The notes under the pieces are model-generated. The model searched no databases, was not told the DNA's origin, and saw nothing but the letters and a program-made list of their open reading frames with translations. The position numbers and the translations under genes are program-made. A stretch of 6,300 bases of DNA. It comes from an uncultured Erysipelotrichaceae bacterium. GTDB taxonomy: Bacteria; Bacillota_I; Bacilli_A; RF39; UBA660. The stretch covers positions 1 through 6,300 of the forward strand of contig CADCRC010000079.1 of NCBI GenBank assembly GCA_902803795.1. Reading direction: 5' to 3'. Below, in pieces: positions 1-5,306 of the stretch (the stretch's first letter is position 1; each line of letters opens with the position of its first letter).

Positions 1-2
1 AT

Positions 3-233
3 ATCAATTCAATAAATTTAATTATTGAAGTAAAGCCTTCAGAAGATATAAATAATATAAATGTTCAGGATAAAATGTTAGCTTGTTTAGATAAAGGATA
101 TAATTTCTTATTTATAACTGAAAAAGAATTATTTAAAAAGGATTTCAAAAATTGGTTATTAAAAAGGTGTAACGACTATCGAAAGCTAGAAAATCTTCAT
201 TTGGAGAAATCCATAAATACTTGTATCTCATAA
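3..233 (+). CDS. Intron-encoded homing endonuclease, C-terminal part (PD-(D/E)XK/Vsr-like fold)
   Basis: Partial gene cut by the window start; 76 codons are visible, ending at TAA (231-233). It would encode the DNase that spreads the intron by cutting intronless copies of the target gene. Near the visible start is a hydrophobic strand ending in an acidic-x-Lys motif (NLIIEVKP, visible residues 5-12), followed by a helix (VQDKMLACLDKGY) and another strand (NFLFITEKEL). The order strand-ExK-helix-strand is typical of restriction-endonuclease-like nucleases, including the Vsr-like/EDxHD group found in phage introns. The upstream catalytic acid cannot be seen. The last about 20 codons (KRCNDYRK onward) coincide with the conserved P7 strand of the ribozyme, so the coding frame enters the intron core; the ORF is probably inserted in the P6 region. 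Nuclease identity is inferred from pattern alone; the exact family is uncertain. Confidence 0.65.
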   Translation: MNSINLIIEVKPSEDINNINVQDKMLACLDKGYNFLFITEKELFKKDFKNWLLKRCNDYRKLENLHLEKSINTCIS

Positions 234-405
234 AATAAAAAGTAGGAAGATTTGAAAATAAGGTATTAAAAATAATACACGAAGCAAGTAGAGTACAGCC
301 AAGTGGTTGGTATTTAGATGATATTAGTCTAATATAAATCCATTAAATGGAAGTGCGTAGGACTTTAAATTATGGTAATAGTAGTTTAAAGTTTAAGAGA
401 TAGTC
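174..405 (+). other. P7 pairing of the group I ribozyme (guanosine-binding helix)
   Basis: GACTATC (174-180) and GATAGTC (399-405) are perfect reverse complements 218 bases apart, each in the expected flanking context (AACGACTATCG and AAGAGATAGTCTG). In group I introns P7 forms the guanosine-binding site. The intervening 218 bases are expected to hold P7.1/P7.2, the 3' strand of P3, and P8. Within it I see AAATCTTC (191-198) with GAAGATTT (246-253), GTATTA-AAAA-TAATAC (263-278), ATATTA-GTC-TAATAT (321-335) and CCAT-TAA-ATGG (340-350). The P3 pairing cannot be assigned because its 5' strand is outside the window. Confidence 0.8.
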
Positions 406-464
406 TGATCCATAATGAAAATTATGAGATTAAATGGATACGATTTAATCATAATAGTGATAAT

Positions 465-466
465 GC
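465..466 (+). other. Probable 3' splice site of the intron
   Basis: A group I intron ends in a conserved G. The capsid frame (codons beginning at positions such as 467, 470, 473) is open from 464 onward but has TAA at 461-463. Any G before 461 (for example 457 or 459) would therefore leave a stop in the spliced message. The first usable G is 465, giving an exon that begins with C466, the last base of a split codon; G467 is also compatible. By analogy with Twort, whose intron ends ...CAUAAUUG, the form ...GATAATG ending at 465 is preferred. Confidence 0.6.
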
Positions 467-1696
467 GATATCACAAATGCAGTTACAGCAAATCTTATTG
501 CTCCTGAAATTGTCGGTGTACATACACTTGATGGACGTAATGGTATTGTTCGTTATTTTAACTTTAATTATGGTAGAGATAAGGGTAAGACTGAAAGAGG
601 CCAGACATTTAATAGCTCACTTAACATGCCTCAGAATGATCCTTACTATGCATCTAATTTAGTTGATGGTGAGGAAGTTAAGTTAGTTGTTGATGCAACT
701 TCTGGTGCTGGTAAGTACACGTTTAAATGGACACCTATTAAGTTAGCTACATTTAGTCTTACAGCAACTGTTAGTGGAACTAAGACAACTTATATTTCTA
801 ATAATTTTGGTGAATTAACAACTGCCGGTTCTACAACTCCTGTTGGTACAATTCTTCCTTCAGGTGTATTAAACATCACAGATACAAATCTTGCCGCAGC
901 TACCGATATTGTTGCGACATATCGTTATGATAATGAAGTAGTTAGAGATGATGGTAATCAGATTGGTCATACTGATGGTAATGATGTTTATGGTGGTGCA
1001 AGCTTTGTAAACATTCCTACTGCTGATGTAGAAGTTGGTGCAATTCCTGTATTTGCAGAAGTATATCCAATGAATGCTACATGGTCAACAATGGCTGAAT
1101 ATGATCTCATGAAGGAAACAAAGATGAACATGAGAGATATTCTTCAAAATCAAATAATCGGTGAATTACAGCGTGAAGTTGATAATAAGATTATTACTCA
1201 GTTACATGCTGCAGCAGATGCTTCTTCACCTATTACTTGGTCTGAAACTCCTGGTGTTGGTGTATCTCCCGATGCTCACTATAATGGTCTTAGAATTGAA
1301 TTAAATAAGGCTTCTAAGAAGATCCGTCAGGCAAGCAATAAGTATTCTGCTAACTATATTGTTGCAGGTACTCAGGCTTCTGCTGATATGGAATGTATTA
1401 CAGGATTTAAGTCAGCTAATACAAACCAGGTTCCTGGTTCTAGATTAGTTGGTGAACTTCCTGGTGGAATGAAGCTTTATGAAACAACTGCTCTTGGTGA
1501 ATATGATTTCTTTGAAGGATTCAAGAGTAACAATGCTATTGAAGCTGGTGCTTTTTACTGCCCTTATATGCCAGTAACGTCATTAGGAATGATTCAGACT
1601 GGTGATATGAGAAATCGTGAAGGATTTGCAACATCTTATGCATTTACTATGGTAAATAGTAAACTTTATCAGAAGGGTATTATTGTACCTGAATAA
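466..1696 (+). CDS. Major capsid protein, T4 gp23-like, 3' exon (5' exon outside window)
   Basis: Builds the icosahedral shell of the phage head. The exon encodes 409 complete codons plus a split one, ending at TAA (1694-1696). T4 gp23 has 521 residues, so about 100 N-terminal residues should come from the upstream exon. Gp23 landmarks, in order: NLIAPEIVGVHTLDGRNGIV (491-550), matching gp23 NLIAFDICGVQPMNSPTGQV; KETKMNMRDILQNQIIGELQREVDNKI, matching the gp23 region with ELSGILATEIMLEINREVVDW; KASKKIRQASNKYSANYIVAG, matching EAVEIARQTGRGEGNFIIAS; LVGELPGGMKLYE, matching VFAGVLGGKYRVY; and IEAGAFYCPYMPVTSLGMIQ, matching MDAGIYYAPYVALTPLRGSD. The ATG at 626 lies inside conserved capsid sequence and is not a start; homology extends upstream to at least 467. 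Codon use is strongly biased: 17 of 19 lysines are AAG, as expected for the most abundant virion protein. The gp23 assignment rests on remembered T4 sequence but is consistent over the whole length. Confidence 0.93.
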
Positions 1697-1713
1697 TTAT
1701 AGTTAATTTGATA

Positions 1714-1760
1714 ATCTCCTCTCATTATTTTAATTTATTAATAAGATAGTGAGAGGAGAT
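1714..1760 (+). other. Long stem-loop after the capsid gene
   Basis: The arms 1714-1728 (ATCTCCTCTCATTAT) and 1746-1760 (ATAGTGAGAGGAGAT) pair over 15 bases with one G-U, and the stem can extend by about four weaker pairs toward an A/T loop. It begins 17 bases after the capsid stop. There is no run of T after it on the + strand (AAATAAGAAATT follows), nor on the - strand, so it is not a standard intrinsic terminator. A role in mRNA 3'-end protection or RNase III processing of the capsid message is a plausible inference. The right arm contains a Shine-Dalgarno-like GAGGAGAT, but no start codon follows it at a usable distance. Confidence 0.75.
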
Positions 1761-1761
1761 A

Positions 1762-1787
1762 AATAAGAAATTATAATAAGAAATTAT
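1762..1787 (+). repeat. Perfect 13-bp tandem duplication
   Basis: AATAAGAAATTAT occurs twice back to back (1762-1774 and 1775-1787) between the stem-loop and the ribosome binding site of the next gene. It lengthens the A/T-rich leader before that site. Replication slippage is the simplest origin; no function is evident. Confidence 0.85.
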
Positions 1788-1804
1788 AAAAGGAGTGTTA
1801 TAAA

Positions 1805-2299
1805 ATGGCTATTGCATATGATTATACTACTGAATTTACAATAGAATTTACAAATAAAGTAACTGGTTGTAAAGCTAAAGCATGTGATGCTGGTACACCT
1901 GCTACTAAGGTTTTAATGCTTTATGATGATGCAGTTAAATGTCCCGGTCTTAAATGGGATTATGTTTTTAATGATGATGGTACTTTTGCTACTGGTACTA
2001 AGGATGCAAACGGTGTTGTAACTCTTGGTTCTGGTAATGGTGCCACTTATGTAGTAAATGCATACAAGAAATTTAAGAATACAGATAGAGTTATTCCTGC
2101 TTATAGAACTTTCAATGGTAAGAAACTTGCTGCTGGTGATAGCATTAAGTTTAAGACATCTTATAAAGATGAGGCTGTTTTTTATCAAAAGGTTGCTGAA
2201 GCATATGGTTCTACAACCACTAATGGAACAACTTATATAGGTGGAGATGTAGAAGCTACATTTACTGCTGGTGCTGCTGAAGAAGGCGGCGAAGGTTAA
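1805..2299 (+). CDS. Putative abundant virion protein next to the capsid gene (164 aa, unrecognised)
   Basis: Not recognised as a named family. It starts at ATG 1805 after AAAGGAGTG (1788-1797) and ends just before a strong terminator. The product is 164 residues, rich in Thr, Gly, Ala and Tyr, with alternating patterns that suggest beta structure (YDYTTEFTIEFTN near the start; GDSIKFKTSYKDEAVFYQKV near residues 115-135), three cysteines (22, 27, 47) and an acidic small-residue tail (AAEEGGEG). No signal peptide or membrane segment is seen. It has the same length as the T4 tail tube protein gp19 (163), but I see no sequence similarity. Intermediate AAG lysine usage (8 of 16) suggests high expression, less extreme than the capsid protein. 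Position, shared terminator and codon use make a head decoration or other abundant structural role plausible; this is inference. Confidence 0.8.
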   Translation: MAIAYDYTTEFTIEFTNKVTGCKAKACDAGTPATKVLMLYDDAVKCPGLKWDYVFNDDGTFATGTKDANGVVTLGSGNGATYVVNAYKKFKNTDRVIPAYRTFNGKKLAAGDSIKFKTSYKDEAVFYQKVAEAYGSTTTNGTTYIGGDVEATFTAGAAEEGGEG

Positions 2300-2342
2300 T
2301 AAATTAATTTTTAATAATTTATTATAATTTATTGAAACACTT

Positions 2343-2395
2343 GAGGGTGTGAGAATATTAATGATTATTTTAACATTCTCACCCCTCATTTTTTC
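2343..2395 (+). terminator. Intrinsic (rho-independent) terminator
   Basis: GAGGGTGTGAGAAT (2343-2356) pairs with ATTCTCACCCCTC (2375-2387) over 13 base pairs with a single bulged T, adding T2342-A2388. It is followed directly by ATTTTTTC. A GC-rich stem followed by a T run is the classic form. It closes the transcription unit of the capsid gene and the 164-residue gene; downstream genes would need read-through or a new promoter. Confidence 0.92.
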
Positions 2396-2417
2396 TTATA
2401 TAAAAAAGGAGTAAATC

Positions 2418-2699
2418 ATGTCAAAAGTTAAAGTCATAAACAATACTACTAAAAATCAAACATTTGATTTACCAAATGGAAATAAGCAAACATTAAATAA
2501 AGATGATTTTATTATTATTGGCGATTCTAAAAATATTAAAAACGATTATATTATAAAATTATTATTAAAAGGATTAAAAATAGCTACAATAAAAGATGAT
2601 TCTGAATCATCTAATGATGTTTCTAATACAAACAATATAGAATTAAATAATCAACCAAAAAGAAAACGTGGAAGACCTAGAAAAATTAAAAATGATTAA
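2418..2699 (+). CDS. Small protein with C-terminal AT-hook (93 aa)
   Basis: Starts at ATG 2418 after AAGGAG (2406-2411), directly behind the terminator. Residues 1-58 look like a small beta-rich domain (KVKVINNTTKNQTFDLPNG, then DDFIIIGDSKN) ending in a helix and strand (IIKLLLKGLKIATI), reminiscent of small accessory proteins in phage head genes. Residues 60-78 are a polar Ser/Asn linker. The C-terminus, KRKRGRPRKIK (81-91), contains the GRPRK core of an AT-hook, which binds the minor groove of AT-rich DNA. The stop lies 18 bases before the next start. Protein domain plus DNA-binding tail suggests a virion component or packaged protein contacting the phage's AT-rich DNA; the function itself is not recognised. 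Confidence 0.8.
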   Translation: MSKVKVINNTTKNQTFDLPNGNKQTLNKDDFIIIGDSKNIKNDYIIKLLLKGLKIATIKDDSESSNDVSNTNNIELNNQPKRKRGRPRKIKND

Positions 2700-2717
2700 T
2701 AGAAAAGAGGTGTGTAT

Positions 2718-3416
2718 ATGAAAAAAGGATGGGAATTAAGTGATTATGTTAATTATGTAAAAATTCAAATGGGTAGTCCAACTATAAAATTAGCTTGTGA
2801 AGAACAAATTCCTTTTATCATAGAAAAAATTGCATTTGAAGATTTAAAAAATTATATGCAAACAATACACACTATGACTTGTGGATTTGCAAGTATGATA
2901 GATTTAGAAGGTAAAAATGTAGCAACTGTGAAATATGTCTTAAGAAATAGAAATAATAATATGAGTATCACAGGTATGGATACGAATATGTTTATATATC
3001 AAACACAAGGACAATATGGACTTAATGAATGGGCAAAAGATCAATTAGTTTATAATTTATCTATAAATCAAATTAAAAATAGTTTAAGTACTGATATGGA
3101 TTTTCAATATGACAAAGTTAATGAAAAATTATATTTATATGCTCAATACCCACATCCATCAGTGATTACAATTGGATATACTCCAGATTTTAATGATGTT
3201 AGTGAAGTATATGTACCATATTGGATGTCTTACTTAAAAAGATTTGCTATAGCATACACAAAAGAAACAGAAGGAAGAATAAGAAGCAAATTTACATTAA
3301 ATTCAGCAGTTTATAATTTAGATGGAGATAAATTATTATCTGAAGCTCAAAGTGAATTATCTCAAATTCGTTCAGAATTAAACGAAAATATAAACATAAT
3401 GCATACAATTTCATAA
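2718..3416 (+). CDS. Neck protein, T4 gp13-like (head completion)
   Basis: In T4, gp13 and gp14 form the neck that seals the filled head and receives the tail. The product is 232 residues (T4 gp13 has 309). The N-terminus, WELSDYVNYVKIQMGSPTIK with the helix EEQIPFIIEKIAFEDLKNY (residues 5-46), parallels gp13 [28 protein letters not shown]. The C-terminus, LKRFAIAYTKETEGRIRSKF (163-182) followed by LDGDKLLSEAQSELSQIRSEL (191-211), parallels gp13 [20 protein letters not shown] and [21 protein letters not shown]. The middle is shorter than in T4. ATG 2718 is chosen over the in-frame GTG at 2712, because the ribosome binding site AAAAGAGGTG (2703-2712) overlaps that GTG. None of 16 lysines uses AAG, unlike the capsid gene. 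The match is from memory and remote, but it holds at both ends. Confidence 0.75.
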   Translation: MKKGWELSDYVNYVKIQMGSPTIKLACEEQIPFIIEKIAFEDLKNYMQTIHTMTCGFASMIDLEGKNVATVKYVLRNRNNNMSITGMDTNMFIYQTQGQYGLNEWAKDQLVYNLSINQIKNSLSTDMDFQYDKVNEKLYLYAQYPHPSVITIGYTPDFNDVSEVYVPYWMSYLKRFAIAYTKETEGRIRSKFTLNSAVYNLDGDKLLSEAQSELSQIRSELNENINIMHTIS

Positions 3417-3433
3417 TAAATAAAATAAAAATA

Positions 3434-3441
3434 TATAAATA
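3434..3441 (+). promoter_or_regulatory. Possible T4-type late promoter box TATAAATA
   Basis: TATAAATA, the T4 late promoter -10 consensus, lies in the 48-base gap between the gp13-like gene and the next gene, 10 bases before its ribosome binding site. In DNA this AT-rich the octamer is expected several times by chance, and it also occurs inside coding sequence (47-54 and near 4465). Position alone gives weak support. Confidence 0.2.
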
Positions 3442-3464
3442 TTGTAAAAATAGAGGTGAGATAA

Positions 3465-3800
3465 TTGATTAAAGTTTTAGAAAATTTAGTATTAGAAGAT
3501 TATAACACTGATAGTGATGGAAATGTAACTAATACTGAAGCAGAAGAAGTACAAAAAATAATAGATGAAATATTAAATCCATTAGATAATGATAAGATAA
3601 AAGTACAATATGTAGATCCTACATCTATGCCAGATGAATTTGATTTATATATAGAATATGAAATTGATGAAAATACTAATGAATATGTTGGAATGTGGGA
3701 AGTAGATTGCAATAAAGAAAACATTGGTAATTATTCTGCATATTTATCAAATATAACTGATGAAATAGATGCTGCTATTAGTGGATTAGAAATGGATTAA
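3465..3800 (+). CDS. Acidic small protein, TTG start (111 aa, unrecognised)
   Basis: Not recognised. The frame opens at TTG 3465, four bases after AGAGGTGAG (3452-3460); there is no in-frame ATG before codon 55, so TTG is the likely start. The product is 111 residues and very acidic, with many Asp and Glu and few basic residues. The pattern suggests an N-terminal helix (EAEEVQKIIDEILNPL, about residues 25-40), a beta segment (DLYIEYEIDENTNEYVGMWEV, about 60-80) and a C-terminal helix (YLSNITDEIDAAISGLEM). No cysteine cluster, signal peptide or membrane segment is seen. It sits between the gp13-like gene and the 485-residue gene, 32 bases before the latter's start, apparently co-transcribed. 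A morphogenesis accessory role is inferred only from location. Confidence 0.75.
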   Translation: MIKVLENLVLEDYNTDSDGNVTNTEAEEVQKIIDEILNPLDNDKIKVQYVDPTSMPDEFDLYIEYEIDENTNEYVGMWEVDCNKENIGNYSAYLSNITDEIDAAISGLEMD

Positions 3801-3814
3801 TAAAAACCTTATTG

Positions 3815-3823
3815 AAAGGAGAT
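3815..3823 (+). promoter_or_regulatory. Ribosome binding site that fixes the start of the 485-aa gene
   Basis: AAAGGAGAT lies nine bases before ATG 3833. The open frame extends back to a TTG at 3812, but that TTG would put the ribosome binding site inside the coding region and leaves no site of its own. ATG 3833 is therefore the start, which places the conserved LFENL peptide at the extreme N-terminus. Confidence 0.85.
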
Positions 3824-3832
3824 AATAAAATT

Positions 3833-5290
3833 ATGAACAATACTAGTAGTTTATTTGAAAATCTAATGTTAATGCATGAATCTGACAAAGAATCTGGTAG
3901 AAAACTTTCATCTAAAAAAGTAGTTAAAGAAAACGTTAAAAAAATAGATGAAAACGATACAACTTTATTAAATCTCACAGTTGAACTTCCTACAGATAAA
4001 GAAGATATTGAACCCGAAGATGTAAAAGTTGATGTAGGTGTAATGCCTATAGAAAATGAAGATAAACCAGCTGAAGATGATGTTGATGTTACACCAGAAG
4101 ACGAAAATGAAGATTCTTCAGAAGATGAACCTACTGAAGATGAGAATGAAGAAGAAACTGAAGAACCTGAAAAAGAAGAATCACTTCAATTAGAAGGTAA
4201 AGATTGTAAATGTACTGGCGAAGAAGATTGCGAATGCGAATCTTGTAAAGCCAAAAAAGAAGCAACTGATATAGATGCTGCTAAAAGACGTATTCTTGCT
4301 AGAGCTAATGGTGAAGATGAAGGTCTTATCGATGGTGTAAGCCAAGCTGTAGGTTCTGGAATTAGTGGTGTAGCTAATGCTGTATTTGGTAGTAAAGATG
4401 AGTCTGCTAAGCAATCTATTAATGAAGGAATATTTAAGAAAAAAGATAAAAATAATGATAAAAATATAAATACTAAAAGTGTTGAAGTAATGAATCTTAA
4501 AAAAGGTGATTCTATTGCGTTTGGTACTGGTTCTAACATGAAAGTTAAAAAGATTACAAATATTAAATCAATGGGTAATGCAATGGGTAAAGATTATATT
4601 CGTGATTATGTTATAACTTATGATGATGGTAAAGAAGAAAGATTAGAACAAAATGTAAAACGTAATAAAGTTGTAAAAGAATCCTTAATGCATTTAGATA
4701 CTACTTCATTAAACAAGCTTATTACTAACTTTGTAAGAGATAATTATAAGAATATTGATAAAGTGGTTATTAATAAAGCTATATTAGAAAATCATAAACT
4801 TATATTAAAAGGTTTTGTTAAAAATAATAAAGGATTAAAAGAGACCATTACTTTAGTTAATAGAGGTTTTGATGGAGTAAAATTAGAAAATAAGAGATTT
4901 TTAATTGATTTTGCTGATGTAGGAAATATGTTTAATGTTATTAAAGAATCAATTAAGAAACCATTTATATTTACAGCTTCTCTTAAAAATAATAATCTTA
5001 AATTTGAAAGTTTAAAATATAACTTTAAGACAAGAATAGATGAAAGTAAAGTTGCTGAAATTTCAGGTAATTGCATTTTAACAGAATCTGTAAAGTCTAT
5101 GAATGAAAATGCAGATCAGGTTGAAAAATTTAATGAAATTGTTGATAAAATTAAAGCTGCAAAATCAGCAAATGATTTAACAACTTGTAAAGATGAAATG
5201 AATAAAGCTAATTTAGGTGATACTTTAAAATCTGCTGCTCAAATGGTTTGGGATGATGTTAATTCTAAAATGAAAGAATCTACAAAATAA
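3833..5290 (+). CDS. Putative internal head/core protein with capsid-targeting-like N-terminus (485 aa)
   Basis: No named family is recognised. Layout: residues 6-17, SLFENLMLMHES, a short hydrophobic peptide repeated almost exactly at the start of the protein encoded at 5917; 18-45, basic and polar; 52-117, extremely acidic and low-complexity; 125-138, a cysteine cluster CxCx5CxCx2C (C125, C127, C133, C135, C138) that could bind metal; 145-200, an Ala/Gly-rich segment (GLIDGVSQAVGSGISGVANAVFG) that may be helical; 215-275, a beta-rich segment (KKGDSIAFG, DYVITYDDGKEE) that could be a small barrel; 290-420, mixed alpha/beta; 425-485, helical. Hydrophobic-x-Glu-Ser occurs six times (Glu16, 283, 372, 404, 418, 482), resembling T4 prohead protease sites ((L/I)-x-E). 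Position among head genes, acidity and these sites suggest a prohead core or packaged internal protein processed during maturation; this is inference. Lysines are mostly AAA. Confidence 0.85.
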   Translation: MNNTSSLFENLMLMHESDKESGRKLSSKKVVKENVKKIDENDTTLLNLTVELPTDKEDIEPEDVKVDVGVMPIENEDKPAEDDVDVTPEDENEDSSEDEPTEDENEEETEEPEKEESLQLEGKDCKCTGEEDCECESCKAKKEATDIDAAKRRILARANGEDEGLIDGVSQAVGSGISGVANAVFGSKDESAKQSINEGIFKKKDKNNDKNINTKSVEVMNLKKGDSIAFGTGSNMKVKKITNIKSMGNAMGKDYIRDYVITYDDGKEERLEQNVKRNKVVKESLMHLDTTSLNKLITNFVRDNYKNIDKVVINKAILENHKLILKGFVKNNKGLKETITLVNRGFDGVKLENKRFLIDFADVGNMFNVIKESIKKPFIFTASLKNNNLKFESLKYNFKTRIDESKVAEISGNCILTESVKSMNENADQVEKFNEIVDKIKAAKSANDLTTCKDEMNKANLGDTLKSAAQMVWDDVNSKMKESTK

Positions 5291-5306
5291 AAAGAGGTGA
5301 AAATTC

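Larger units (their letters stand above)
1..465 (+). ncRNA. Group I intron, 3' part (Twort-like core), in the major capsid gene
   Basis: This is the 3' part of a self-splicing group I intron; its 5' end lies before the window. Core elements seen: the 5' strand of P7, GACTATC (174-180), in the context GGTGTAACGACTATCG; its exact complement GATAGTC (399-405) in AAGAGATAGTCTG; P8 as ACTTTAAA (362-369) with TTTAAAGT (385-392); P9 as CATAAT-GAAA-ATTATG (411-426), a GAAA tetraloop hairpin; and P9.1 as GATTAAAT (428-435) with ATTTAATC (443-450). From memory, the Twort orf142-I2 ribozyme has the same landmarks in the same order (GUGCAACGACUAU, GUAGGGUCAAGUGACUC, GAUAUAGUCUGAAC, P9, P9.1, a terminal G). 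A probable P7.2-like hairpin is CAGCC-AAGT-GGTTG (296-309). The terminal G is best placed at 465 because the downstream capsid frame has a TAA at 461-463 that must be removed; G467 is an alternative. The region 181-360 is far longer than in Twort and holds extra hairpins. Confidence 0.9.

Noticed and set aside
174..465. Group II intron or riboswitch as an explanation of the structured region
   Set aside because: No domain V/VI-like hairpin or known aptamer pattern is seen, whereas P7, P8, P9 and P9.1 of a group I intron fit in order and the junction restores the capsid frame.
477..662. Open frame of 61 codons starting at ATG 477
   Set aside because: It is out of frame with, and overlaps, the conserved capsid coding sequence; no ribosome binding site precedes it.
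1805..2299. T4 tail tube protein gp19, because of nearly equal length
   Set aside because: No sequence resemblance to remembered gp19, and its position next to the capsid gene fits a head protein better.
1913..2389. Antisense frame of 158 codons
   Set aside because: It lies opposite the 164-aa gene and the terminator, has no ribosome binding site and a low-complexity Ile/Ser/Asn composition, typical of a shadow in AT-rich coding DNA.
3434..3441. TATAAATA as proof of T4-type late transcription
   Set aside because: The octamer is expected several times by chance at this base composition and occurs inside genes; it is kept only as a low-confidence site.
4186..4539. Antisense frames of 117 and 74 codons opposite the 485-aa gene
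   Set aside because: Both mirror an acidic, Glu-rich stretch whose complement (TTC/TTT runs) rarely gives stops; no start signals, and all convincing genes are on the + strand.
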